Origin: Cladochytrium replicatum | Lineage: Eukaryota > Chytridiomycota > Chytridiomycetes > Cladochytriales > Cladochytriaceae | Direction of reading: 5' to 3' | DNA: 64,000 bases | NCBI GenBank assembly: GCA_025526935.1 | Contig: JAHLKD010000084.1 | Coordinates: 1-64,000 of the forward strand | In this document: piece by piece, positions 21,739 through 33,588 of the stretch | Layout of the letters: every line of letters begins with the position of its first letter | Numbering within the stretch: position 1 is the stretch's first letter | Translations under genes and position numbers: made by a program | The notes under the pieces: generated by a model | Told to the model about the DNA's origin: nothing | Databases searched by the model: none | Seen by the model: only the letters and a program-made list of their open reading frames with translations

Positions 21739-22450
21739 ATCTTTCATCGACACATCAAGCCAGAGGTAAATCCAACAGATTATTCCCTTCCAGCTCACTG
21801 ACCAACTCAACTTGATCACTTAACATATTCAAGAACATTTTTGACCTCGATAACTTTATCAAACTCGCGGAGTTTAGCTCCTGTCGCGGAATCCATTCGA
21901 AGCCTCCGTTTTACCGTACATTGCCACGAGAATGGCACCGATCTCCAGAGCTTTTCATCTGTGATGGGATGTACTCCTTCAAAATGGACATCTGGCGTGC
22001 CGGGTGCATGCTCTTTCAGACTGAATCCAAAGTGCCCCTGTTCCCAGCTTCGACCGAGCTCGATCAGCTTCATAGGATACACGGAGTCATGGGGACACCC
22101 AATAAGCGAGTCCTCCAACATATGCTTGGGTGATTTGAGAAAGATAATTGACGAGGATTTGGTTTTCATTAATATTTCTTGCGACAGGAATAAGATGTGC
22201 ACACTGAAGAACAAGTTCCCAAGGTACGGGAATTAAGGAACTCATTCCGCATTCTTGGTTTAAATGCGTGGATCTCCTCACACGCGGACAACCCCGAAGA
22301 CACGTATGTGAAACTATGCCGGAACGCCAGCATCGATCTCCGAGTGTTTTTGTGTTCATTGCAAAGAATAATTGAGAAGGATAGCCGGAAACACGCTTTC
22401 GGGGCGCGGCACTCTTGCCAAATGTCGAGTGCAGGTGGAGCGAAAGTTTA
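21739..22450 (+). pseudogene. Decayed MOK-like (RCK family) protein kinase fragment
   Basis: Only C-lobe pieces of a CMGC kinase remain. The catalytic-loop exon reads GIFHRHIKPE where HRDxKPE is expected, then an intron with intact signals (21766-21833, GTAAAT..TTCAAG) leads to NIFDLDNFIKLAEFSSC, where DFG should be, followed by WHRSPELF, YSFKMDIWRAGCM, PLFPASTELDQL and MGTPN, then a TGA at 22131-22133. A further stretch near 22310-22420 (ASIDLR.., EKDSRK) resembles the kinase C-terminus in the same strand. The SCR..SKPP segment matches MOK rather than the MAK/Ime2 branch. The N-lobe is absent, catalytic Asp residues are lost and the frame is terminated, so this is a pseudogene. MOK is linked to cilia and flagella. 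Confidence 0.75.
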
Positions 22451-23047
22451 TCTCTCCAGAGGGTTCTTTCTGAAAAGTTGAATCAAGGTAATTTTTGATT
22501 AGATCCAATTGCGAAGCAGAGGAGACAAGCCGCCGAGGGAGGACTTTGCAGGGGCGAGAACGATTCGTCTCATTAAACTAACCCTGTTTTCCACCATTAC
22601 GTATCAATGTACAGTAAAATACTTTCGCTTCGCATACAACTTATTTACTAAAAATGATGTTTCAGAGGGAAAGTGGTGAATCAAGTAGTGGGAGGTACTC
22701 CACTCAAGAAGTTCCCCCTGGATCAAATGTCGCACACACTTTGCACTTCAATTGGATGATAGGAAGAAAAGGAAAGCCGCAATCTGGCGATGGATGGAAA
22801 ATTAGACGGAAGAAAATGAGAGACGAGAAATAGATGCCGTCGAGGAGAAACACGGGAGCGAAAAAACAGGTTGGCACCAAAAGCTGTGTGCAACTCCTTC
22901 CCTCTAAAGTCAGCTCTGAACAAGAAAATGTAACATTCTTTGAGCACAATGATAATGGACCGGAATTAAAAAGAAAATGCTAACAAAAGACGAAAAAACA
23001 AAACTGAAGAAGTATGCCACAACAAAATAAAAAACAAAGCGTGCGTC
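22451..23047. other. Intergenic, no gene seen
   Basis: Lies between the kinase relic and the 3' end of the cyclin gene. A-rich near 22950-23030. Short open frames here have no protein-like character. Confidence 0.5.
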
Positions 23048-25469
23048 TCATTCTTCCCTCATTCGATCATCTGTTTCCTCGCTTACCCAACCCCCCTCCT
23101 CCCCAACAAAGAACGGTACCGGCGCATTGTCGCCCCATGATCTCACCAACTCTTCCCTCTGCACGCCAGTGACTGGAACATGTCCAACAGTTCCCCGTCT
23201 CCTCACACCAGTGGCTGTTCCGGTCATCCCATGTCCCACATACGCGCTTCCGCTGGAGCCCCACCGCCTAACTCCACCAACCCGTCCAGGAACCGGCAAT
23301 CCACCCGCTCCCGCGCTCCCTGTCGTCTCAACAGATGGAGGGGACGGTGGAGAGTACGGGTGGAATCCAGCATGCAAATGCTGGAGCCTGGACGGCAACG
23401 AGTTCCGGAACGACGACGAGTGCGCAAGGTGTTGATGACTCTTCGAACCTCCGCCCCCGCTCCCAAAAGCTCCGGGCGTCCACGAAGGGGCTGTGACATA
23501 TCCAGACCCCGACGACGACGCAGAAACCGTCGGAGCTTGCGGGTCCCCACGATACGGAATCGGGATCCCCCATAACGACGAGGAAGGCGAACCGGATCTC
23601 GAAGGGATATTGATGCCTTTCGGATGCGTATGCCCCTGGGTTCCGTTGTTATCCCCCATACACGAAGCGCAGGCGCATGTCGCCGTTGTCGCAGCTGTCA
23701 ATGCCGTCGCAGCAGTGTACTCTGACCTTGCGCTTTCAGGAGACGGCGTCATCGCCACACTCTGTGGAGTCGGAAGCGACGGGTACACATTTGGACCAAA
23801 TTCGGCTCCATACACGACCGAATGCCTCCCATGAGCTCGCGAGGCATTCGGGCCGTACGACGCTCTCCGTACGACACCGGCCACGCTTTGATTGTGCTGT
23901 GGTCTGAAATACAAGGTGGGTGCCAGCTCATCCGGCGGAGTCATTGACATGTTGTAATCTGTTCCCCCTGGAGCGATGGGCATCGCGATTGCACCTGGCG
24001 CACTGGCACGGAATCCGATTGGCGGGGTTCCATAATTTTGATAGGTCGGGAATACGGCTGATCGCGGCGACACCGGTGTGAGCTGATGGTGATGTGGTGC
24101 ACTCCCGTAAGAGTTTGAACGCTGTGGTGTTTTCGTGGTAAACGGGTCGTTTTGGTAAGTTGTGGGCTGGAACCCGCTCTGATGTTGGGAGGGCCAAGTT
24201 CCATCAGGTGTCTGTGGTGACACGCTCAGCATTGCCTGCTCGCACACAGTCTGGAGAGATGGAAGGGAAGGATGGACGGTGCGAGAGGTGGGAGCAGGAG
24301 CATGCGGCTGCTGCTGTGTCGGGAATAACGGGGCAATCGATCCCTGGATAAGGGTGCTCCTTCTCGTTGTGGTCGAGGCAGCTTGTTGTCCGCTCGGGGT
24401 GTTATCAACCTTCATGTTCGAAGCATTAGAGCTTGATACAGCTGATGCTTCCTCCTGCCCTCCACCTTTGCCCCCACCAACGCTCTTTCCGCTTGAGTCA
24501 CTTACAGTAGGCCGGCTGGAGGAAGAATCTGCCTTTGCGGCATTACTCGAGCCCCCAGCCGGACTCCCACTGCCACCATCGCCTCCATCACTTCCTCCTC
24601 CACGGCCACCGCCGGGAGCTGTGATGTAAAGATGTTGCCGCAAGGCGTCGTTGATCGACTGGTCACGCATTACAGACGCAACCACACGATTTCCGCAAGC
24701 CTGTAGATCCTCGATGGATACAGTGAGAGTAAAATCGTTCAGCAAGAGGAATTCCAATTCGAGCTGGTTGAGCTCTTGTACTGGTAGTCCTCCCACACCT
24801 GAAGGTAAAAGGATGCAACAAAACAAACATAAAAATGCATTAGAGCAAGGCACTAAACAACGCTTGGTCTATATGGTCGTTTGAAAACTTACGTGAGATA
24901 TGAGCATTAGTGAAAAAGATATCACTCAAAAACTTGACCGCAACCATAATCCCAGAGATAAGCAATCGATGTACATTATACGAGTTCACGACGACGGGCT
25001 GCCTTTTCACCCTACTCCTCTCCATCTTTACAAACGGTGTCATCTGACTGCCAGAATTCACCTCCGAGTTTGGGTCAGCCATTCTCTCCAGATAGATCAG
25101 CACAGCGATGAAGCACTCATTCCCACACGGTGCGTACTTGAGAATTCGCGAGAGGTATCCTAGCACATCGATGGTCGGGATCGTTCGGGCATGAAACCTC
25201 GTGAGTTGAGTCGTTGCCGAGTTTGCCGTGCTGTCGTTCACAGAGATGATGCGACGGAGGTAATGCGATACGTAGCGGATGGTTTCTGTAGCTGGGGTGT
25301 TGACGAGGTCGAATGTGAGTGCTGCGGGAAGGGTGGTGGAGGAAGCGGATGGTTGTGTAGAGGATTGTGGAGACGTGGAGGGATTGACGGAGCGTGAAGA
25401 AGACTGAGAGGATGAGGGTGTGACAAACGAGGCAGAAGGTTGTTGGGAAGTTGCGGTGCTGGTAGACAT
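23048..25469 (-). CDS. Pho80/PCL-type cyclin with long disordered tail
   Basis: Two exons, 24893-25469 and 23048-24798, separated by a 94-base intron (GTAAGT/CTTCAG, phase 1), 775 residues. The cyclin box of the Pho80-like family spans the junction: RFHARTIPTIDVLGYLSRIL, ECFIAVLIYLERM, NVHRLLISGIMVAVKFLSD, then GLPVQELNQLELEFLLLNDF. Such cyclins activate Pho85-type kinases in phosphate, polarity and cell-cycle control. A Ser/Thr/Gln-rich N-terminus of about 50 residues and a Gly/Ser/Pro-rich tail of more than 500 residues flank the box; many SP and TP sites in the tail are plausible kinase targets. The chosen start is the first ATG; the GTG three codons upstream is not used. Confidence 0.88.
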
Positions 25470-26767
25470 CGTTGGCACCCGTGGTTCTGGTGCACAGCTG
25501 GGATACTAGCAGTTGAGTTTAGGCACGCAGTTCGATGCGGTCTGCCGTCGTGGTTCTGGGTCTGCCCCCTGAGCGCCCGTCCCCCGGTGTTCCAGGTGTG
25601 TAACTCTGCGACGACGACGTGCAAAAACGCGTAGAAAACTTTTTTTTTGTTCTTTGTTTTTGTTTTGCGTGAGGGTAAAAAGTTGTTGGCGAAAAATATA
25701 ACCTCGTGCGAGGCGAGAGGGGGAATATCCGACAGTCCGGGAGGGCAATTGATTATTAGAAGAAGCACAATGACCTGAATTTGGACGTTGATTGCAGCTT
25801 TGATCGATACGCAGTGATCGGCGCACTCTCTCGAAACTGTGTGACGAGTTTTAAACCTGATGAGACTCTCAAACACACAGAATTCAAAGGTAGCTACGAA
25901 ATGAAACAGCTGCCGGCACTCCCCTGTTTCCGGGTGGGACACTTCTGGCCCAATGTTTCAGACCCCCAAAAATGATGTGTTTCAGGTTGCCCGCAAATTG
26001 GAAATTGCGACACACAGAGTTGGAAACCCAGAGTCATGATTACCATTAAACGAACCATTATCCTCCGCAGGTCTCAGGAAACTTTGCGCTCTCACAAGAA
26101 CAATATACCGAGTCTTCCGCTGGAAGGGAGGCTACTTGCTGCTCCTCAAGTTGTACCACAACATATTCAACCACACTAATCTTTATATATGCCATCTTTT
26201 GAACCCCCGGATGATGCGCCCCGCTACGCTCTCTATGCTCTCTGTACACTTTCCGGGCACAAAATGAGTGAAGTAAGGATTCTATTTATTCTTTGTGTTG
26301 TCGCCAATAAAATCGATTAAAAAATGAGTTTAAAGATTAAAGATATTCTCTTGATGGTAATACTATGAAAACATTAAACATTCACATTGAAAACATTACT
26401 TGCCCAGTCCCAAAAACATTGCTGTTTGATTGGGATGGCAGGTTGAAGAAAAGCAAAGACTGATGAAGTCATTGTGAATGCTGTGATTATTCCACAAGAT
26501 GCTAACAAGTCAATACAGCTATGTAGTCAGATTTAACAAGTGTATTCGTCAGGGCCAATGACAAGTACCTGTTGACCCACGACAACCGAGTCATTCCAAG
26601 ACAGTCAGGACCATCGACCACTTTCAAACTGGTGGATATAATGTCACCGGTAATGTTGTCCGGAGAAAGAGACCCATGTTGTTTCAATGGAAAAGAAGAG
26701 AAATATTGATCTAGAAGAAGTGTGTAATACTCGAGAGAGTTTGTGAAGCATTTCAGCCTTTACAACT
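25470..26767. other. Intergenic upstream of the cyclin gene
   Basis: Holds the cyclin promoter, with a T-rich run near 25640-25670. The rest, to about 26.7 kb, is AT-rich and shows no gene or repeat I can support. Confidence 0.45.
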
Positions 26768-27187
26768 ATGAACATACCAAAAGTGGATTTTTTAGGAGTC
26801 AATAAAGTTGAAAATCAATTGCAGAGTATATCTCAGGATTGCATTCGTCGGCAGGCATATCCAACAGAGCAAGTCAAAGTTCAGTATCAAGTGCAAGATG
26901 TACCAACAGAAGCAGATGACCGGATGGATGAACAAATGTCTAGTGCAGTAGTCAACTATCACTACTTGAACATTGAGCCAAACGTGAGTGAGACAATACT
27001 TGTGTATGACTTTCTGTTAGCCAACTACCAACCCTACAAGAAGTCACTGACCTTTGAAACATTGTTGATGCCACTCAATGGACAACCTACCTCCCAGACA
27101 CTTGAGGGGAGGGAGGCGGGGGGGTATGTAAAAATAATTCTGGCACGCGCAAAGGGCAAGGCAAACTGGCAACTTCACGAGCCATAA
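26768..27187 (+). CDS. Possible small hypothetical protein or gene relic
   Basis: An ATG-started frame of 139 residues (begins MNIPKVDFLGVNKVENQLQ) with reasonable composition in its first 110 residues, including ILVYDFLLANYQPYKKSLTF, then a Gly-rich end. No domain is recognised and no upstream exon is obvious. It ends about 110 bases from the convergent cystathionine gamma-synthase gene. Could be a decayed mobile-element fragment or chance. Confidence 0.25.
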   Translation: MNIPKVDFLGVNKVENQLQSISQDCIRRQAYPTEQVKVQYQVQDVPTEADDRMDEQMSSAVVNYHYLNIEPNVSETILVYDFLLANYQPYKKSLTFETLLMPLNGQPTSQTLEGREAGGYVKIILARAKGKANWQLHEP

Positions 27188-27295
27188 GAGTGCAACCCGA
27201 TGAGCTAGTAGCATAAGAATCATCATTGTCATCATCACAAAATAGAGTCTCTTTCGCAAACCCATGATGGTTCTCTTCCCCTTCATTTCAGTCTT

Positions 27296-29546
27296 TTACC
27301 CCTCCGCCCTTTCCAGCGCCCTTGCAAAAACCCCGACCAACCACTCAACGTCCTCCATTCCAACACTCACTCTCACAAGTCTCGCGGGCACCCCATACCC
27401 CGCCGCCCACTCCAGCTCTCCATAATGCGCAAGGATCGTGTACGGCGATGCGAGCGTAAAGTTGGTTCCGAGCGAGGGTCCCTTCCGCACATCAAGAGCA
27501 TCGTAGAACGCGCGCGCCGCCTCCTCGGTGCGCAACACGACCGAAAAGAGTCCGCTGTAGTGGTGGTGTGCTTTGGGGTCTCTTGACGCTGAGGGCGAGG
27601 TGGTGTGCGCTAGGTACATGTCGGTTGTTGTGTATTTTGGGTAGTAAAGTTGCTCCACTGTATAAAGCCAAAACAACTTGGAATAAGTAAATTTTATTTG
27701 TTTTTTTGTTTGTTACCTTTTGGGTGATTGACCAGGAAGTCGCACAACGCTTCGGCATTGCGATTGATCACTTCGACCCGTTGCAAGAAGGTCCGAGAGT
27801 TTCTTTCCAAAAACACCGCGTCCTCGCTCCACATGGTATCCATGTACTCCTTCTGCAAGATTTCCTTCAGTTTCTCGTAATGCTTCCCTGCAGGATTCAC
27901 AACGAGACTGGTTGCAAGAAAAAGCACATTGTCAGCGGTAAACAACATACTTTACAAAGCCTAGCCTAATACTAAGCTCACCTTCCACCCATGACATTGC
28001 TGTCACCCGAAAACACCTTTGTCAAACTCGACACCACAATGTCACTGAACTCAAGCACCCTGCCCACATTGGCAAACCCGCCGACGGTTTCATCGACGAT
28101 CAGCAGGAATCCATGCCGGTCCGCAAGAGATCGGAGGGTCGTGAGGTCCGGAGATCTTAGGAGGGGGTTCGAAGGAAACTCGCAGAACAGTGCAGCGATG
28201 GGCTCCGACGCAACTTTGCCCCCAGGCTCAAAGTCCGAGACGAGACTCGCGAGATCAGACGGGTCGCCGTTGCCGTAGAAATGTACGCCAACACCAAATT
28301 TTTCTTGGATCTTCAGCGTGTCGATGTAAGGGAACCTGAGGGAGAAAAGGTCCGATAAAACAAAGAGGCTCTTGTTTTTCAGCGCATTACATACCCAAAC
28401 TGGATGGTTTTGCAGTCTGGCCTGAACAGCCTCGCCAATCGAAACGAGTTGTAAATTGCGCTCATCCCGGTCGGGAACAAGTACACGTTGCCTGGATCCA
28501 CATGCACACTCCCCCTCCCAACGCCGCCGTCTCCAACACCGTCGTCCCCGTCTCCCAGCGCCCCGGCAATCCTCCACCTCAAAATCGTCTTTGCGTCGCC
28601 CGCAAACCTCGCGTCCATGTTCCTCCCAAACCGTTCCTCGACATGCAAACCCTCCTCGCTCTCCGCAGCCCTCACCTGGGCCATCACCATCTCCTCCGCC
28701 TTCTTCACAAACACCGCAGCGCCCCCACGACCGTCTTCACCCTTATCCTCTTTTACCCTCGCGTACCGGGCGTTCGCGTTCCCAGGCACACTCCCTACTC
28801 CGACCCACTCCCTCTCTTTCGCGTTCGTCTCGACCCACTTGACGCAGTGCTCCGCGCGTCGTGACGAGATCCCCTCGCCCGAGTGCTGCCAGAACGCTTT
28901 CGCGAGCGACGCGCAGTGTTTGCATGAGGCGTCAAAGATGTAGAGGTAGAGGGCGATGGGGGAGGGGAGCAGGGTGGTTGAGGGGTCCGAGGTGGCAGTG
29001 ACGGGAGCGGAGGAGGATGGCGGGGATACGGTGTATTCGACGATGCGGGCAGTGTGCGATGGACGTGGCGGGTTGGTGGGCGGATGGAGCTTGAGCAGCA
29101 GGTCGCGGGACTCTGATGCGGCACGACGGGTCGGGTAGATGTAGCACCGTTCGTTTGGTTTCGCGAATCGCTTGCAAACAAGCTCACAGAGCTTGAACAA
29201 GAGATAGAGATTCTCAAAAAAACAATGAAAGGACAGAGCGATAATGTACGCACCTTTGTGATGCGCTGGTGGACGACAAAACGCGGGTAGCCGCTGGTCA
29301 ACTTTGATAAGACCTCCTTGTCGCCCTCCTCGTATTGAACGTTACTCTTCCACGTTGGCAGGGAAACGCTCACGGCTACAGCAATGAAAAAGATAAGCGA
29401 TGATGGCATGGAATGCATTTGACTTAGTGGTCACCATGCGGGGTGTTTGGAGGGATCGATACGCCAAGAGGCAGCACAGTATCTGGCGGGGCAGGTTTCC
29501 CGTCCGCGGTAGTCTCCGTCAGGTTCGTCTCGGTTGCTGGGGCCAT
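27296..29546 (-). CDS. Cystathionine gamma-synthase
   Basis: PLP enzyme of the transsulfuration route that joins an activated homoserine to cysteine, forming cystathionine on the way to methionine. Six exons: 29435-29546, 29254-29375, 28395-29191, 27982-28335, 27717-27907 and 27296-27657; all five introns (59-74 bases) have GT/AG ends and matching phases, giving 645 residues as in the long fungal enzymes. Diagnostic segments: [15 protein letters not shown] at the N-terminus, [17 protein letters not shown]-type segment IVDETVGG, and the PLP-binding Lys in [16 protein letters not shown] near residue 449. The first ATG (29546) immediately precedes the coding stretch. Confidence 0.92.
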
Positions 29547-31255
29547 CCAGAAATTGATATTCAAATTGCGTTGAGATCAGAGATCAAGATGAATGGCGCA
29601 GGCAAGATCTTGTGAATTGAATTTGAAATTGAAATTAAATTGAAATACCACCAATAATTGCATTGAACAAGGGCCATTATTGTGAGTGACCTAATGCTAC
29701 GATTCTTGGTGTCTCCTTATGATGTCATTACAGTTTCGCTGATTGGTTTGACACTGGCTCTTTATATCCTTGCTTGTCTTTGGCTTGCTTGGTCTGGATC
29801 TTGAGCAATTGGATTGGTATTGGCTTGTGTTGGCTCGAGCATTTTGACAGAGGTTTGTGCTCAAAATGTATTTTAGTCGTTCCCCTTTGATTCCTGGTTT
29901 TCCAACCCCCATTACCATAGTTACCACACACAAAAACAACAATCTCAAATCTCATACAATAGAGTTATAACACCGCCAGGTCAGTGGTCGGTGCAAGGGT
30001 AAAAATTTGCGGATTCTGGAGTCTGAACTTCCAACAGTGGGTATGAGCCTATCTGGACTTGTACTAAACCATCCCCTACCTTCACCACCAGTGACTGAGC
30101 CATTGTTGTATGCCTAGGAAGCTGAAGGAGGATACTGCCTGAACCAATAGAACGTGAGATACACGCTGGACTACCTCAATCTTTCTTCTAAGCCCGTTTC
30201 GGATCATCCCACCATGAGATTCACTGAGAAGCAAATAGAGATCATGGTTTATCCCTCGACATCTAGCAGTTCCCAAGCCATCCAATGCACAGCCCCATGC
30301 GAGCCACCAACAGTTGACAAGGTCTGCCACAACTCGTGACCATTTGTGGCTCCCTTTAATTTGACTCTCCAGGTGGTCCATTTGATGTTAAATTCTGTGT
30401 ATCCTTGGAGAGCTTACCCATTATTTTGTGCAATATGTTTTTTCTCTCGGGCTTGAGAGTTTTTTTATGCTATTGCTCGATTTTTGTTTTGGAGCAGTCA
30501 TGCTGTTTTTTTCTTTATTGTCATTGTTAAATGTTCTTGTTAAGGGGGGTGAATTTCTGTGTGGGAATATTATGTGTGGGTGTATTTAGTGCAGTGAGAG
30601 TGGCTGGTTCCTTGAGACAGTGGGACAAACCAAACACTCGCACACCACTTGATTTGTATTAGCCACAGAGTGCTTGTGTGCAACAAGGGAATTTTGCTTT
30701 ATCATCTCCCCATATTCAACTGGGCCAAGAGACGGAACCTGGAGCTGTTGTGCTAGCTACAGTACAGCTAAAAACGCCCTACCGCTGCTAGGAGAAGCCC
30801 TTGGTTTTTAACATTTGACTTCCCAAATATTTGATATGCCATATTGTATGATTCAACAAATGTTCGGCAAATATGTAACAAATATTGAGTCCTGACCAAA
30901 TTGATGTACATGGGATGAATGTCGAATCGAACTGTCGCCTGGATACTGGAATGTGAGGGTTAGTCGGAATGGTTCAAGTTAGTCACTGGTTCAAGTTCTG
31001 TTGAATGTCATTAGACAAATGCTACAATGTTTCATCCACCGATGAACGCAGCTTTCACATATGCTACAAGTTCTGTTCGTAGCCATGCTTCAAGTTCAGT
31101 TTGTCACTGGCTCTGGAGATTGCAGTGGAACTGCTGACGAGCCCTGTGTATTTTGTGATCAATGTGCAGTGCACCATTTCCAATAATTTTGAATCAATAA
31201 TTTCCAATATTTTCAAAACTCAAAATTCCTTTTCCGTCCTGTCCTTCGACTCTCC
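29547..31255. other. Long intergenic region between divergent genes
   Basis: About 1.7 kb separating the divergent cystathionine gamma-synthase and bHLH genes, so it should hold both promoters. T-rich runs occur at 30420-30540. Short open frames (for example 30082-30381 minus) do not look like protein. No tRNA box or repeat array recognised. Confidence 0.45.
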
Positions 31256-33588
31256 ATGGCAACAAACTCGGCAAACGCTCCTCCTCCACCACCCACCACC
31301 AGCACCAGCGACTCTCTCGAAAGAAATCGGAATTTCTCTAATAATAACAACAACGATGAACATCTCCACCTCCTGGCTCTCCATCTCGCCCAAGCTGCTA
31401 CTGCCACTGGTGTTGGTGCTGGTGCCAACTTGGACGATTGGAGATCCGCCGACATGGTTAACTTCCAGGCTTTGTTGTTGCATCTCTCAAACAACAACTC
31501 GAATGCTTTGAATCCGTCCAGCGTGGATCTCGACCCCTCGCATCTCGACTTAAACTCCTTCTTCATCCACATGCACCAGCTGCAGCGCGACCCCTTGCTC
31601 CACTCCGCCTCTCTCCCCGATGTCACTCCCACTGCTGCTGCTACTATTTCTGCTCCTCCTCCTGGTGGTGGGGCCTCTTTGGATACCGGGGGCTTTCTCA
31701 GTGGCCCCGACGAGATGGATATGTTAACATCCATGCTGCCTCCTCCTGTCGTTCCCTCCCACTACTCCTCATCAGATTCGCTCAACATGGACTTGAGCCA
31801 TCAACACCAGCAGCTGCACAGCTTCATGTCGCCATTCGCAATGCCCACCTCAACTTCCCTGCCAGACGAATTCATTAACGAAGACCACGTACGTTCTCTC
31901 GATACTTGATTCCAGGGTATACTCAAACTATTCCTTTAGCTGCTCATGACTCCGCTCATCTCGCCCGCAATGACCCCGAGCATTGATTTTCAAAGGATGA
32001 ACCTCCATGCTGACGTTCTGACTCCTCTCACTTCTCCCGCCCTCCTCCCCCGTCCCACAGATCCCGCTCTGCTCCCCACATCCGGAACGCCGCAGTCCCT
32101 ATTCACCAATCCCAGTACCGGCTCAGGCACAACTTCCACAACAGCAAACTCCAGCCTCTCAAACACTCCAGCCAGCGCATTTGCACCTACCTCCCTCACC
32201 TCTCCAAACCCTTACATCACATCCTCTTCTGCGTCCCACCATGCTGGCCGTCGCACCCGCACAAACCCGGATTCTGGTTCCCTGAAGGGATCGCCATACT
32301 CCCTTGCCCAACGCAAACGCGCCTCGGTCGCAACAACCTCGATCGCTCCTGCTGCAAGCGGTTCCTCGGCTGTTGTCTCCCCACGCTCTTCTGCCCTCCC
32401 TTCGCCGTTACTCCCCTCCCCGACCGCCCCAGCTTCCGTAACTACTGTTTCGCCCACGGCCTTGTGGTCGACCTCAGTCGCATCAGCGTCTCCACCTGCA
32501 GCAACATCGTCTCCAGCAGGAGCTCTCGCGCCCATGACCCCCGCGCAGATGCTCAATCTCTCGCCTGCAGTTCCGACAGCAGCCCCCATCACCACCTCCA
32601 CTCCATCTCTCCCACCTCCCCCATCGCAGGCCCACGCTTTCGCAATCCCGCAGCAGCAGTCTGTGGGCAGACGAACCTCGACACCTTCCCTCCAACAGTC
32701 TGGCGGCATTGGCACTGCTCCGCCAGCTTCAGGCGGGAAATCAGCTCGGCCGCTCATGCCGATCGCCATTGCGCCGAGTCCAAAAATTTCCCCCTCCCTG
32801 AAACCACTCCTTCCAAGCGGTAAGTGCTACCCAAACCACACTTTGTAACAAAATATCCAACAAATATCCAATGTTTTTTCAAAGGCGCATCTTCTTCAAG
32901 TATCGAAGCCGTCATCAAACTTGCTCAAAAGAGCAACTACCAGCACATCCTCGAAGGCGACACCGAGTATGCATGCTCAAATACGCCGTTAATTTTTTAA
33001 CTCTATTGTTTTCCAGAAAAGTGGGTCTCCAATACTCAAGCGACATCACCTCAGGGGTCGAGCTCCGTAAAACCACCCATAAACAAGCCGAACAACGGCG
33101 CCGTGACTCTCTCAAACAATGTTTTGACGATCTCCGGAACCTGCTCCCAAACGTGACCGAAAAGAACCCCAGCAAGCTCCACATCCTTCGAAAATGTAAC
33201 AAACAAGCACACATCACACCCAACCACACCCCCCAACAACAGACACTGACTTTAATATCTACTTTTGTTAATGGCAGCACACGACTACATCGAGCAACTC
33301 CGCACGCGGTCTCGCGCAGACGAAGCCGTGATCCACGAGCTCCGAAACGAGATCCGCAAGCTTCAGGGCGAGCCTCCGATCGCGGACACCGCGTCGCTCC
33401 CGCGCACGCACTCGGACGTATCGCTGAGCTCCATGTTGGGTGGCGGGAGCGGCGCATCGTGGGGCTCGTCGCCCGCGGCGTCCAATGATAATGGGGGTGG
33501 GAGCGGTGGTGGGGGCGAGAGGATGGAGGAGGATGAGGAAGGGAGGAGCTGGGGAGGGACGATGGAGGACGATGAAGACGAGGATTAA
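31256..33588 (+). CDS. bHLH transcription factor
   Basis: Five exons: 31256-31888, 31940-32819, 32885-32966, 33017-33195 and 33278-33588, with introns of 50-82 bases (donors GTACGT, GTAAGT, GTATGC, GTAACA) in matching phase; 694 residues. The first 500 residues are Ser/Pro/Thr/Ala-rich and disordered, typical of an activation region. The basic helix-loop-helix lies at about residues 550-620: basic region HKQAEQRRR with the His-Glu-Arg pattern that reads CACGTG-type E boxes, helix 1 SLKQCFDDLRNLLP, loop with EKNPSKLHILRK, helix 2 HDYIEQLRTRSR, then a short coiled coil. The C-terminus is Gly- and acid-rich. The loop and helix 2 are split by an intron, which is common in fungal bHLH genes. Confidence 0.88.

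Noticed and set aside
28456-28943. Several plus-strand frames over the cystathionine gamma-synthase gene
   Set aside because: Pro/Ser/Arg-rich shadows opposite a conserved enzyme.
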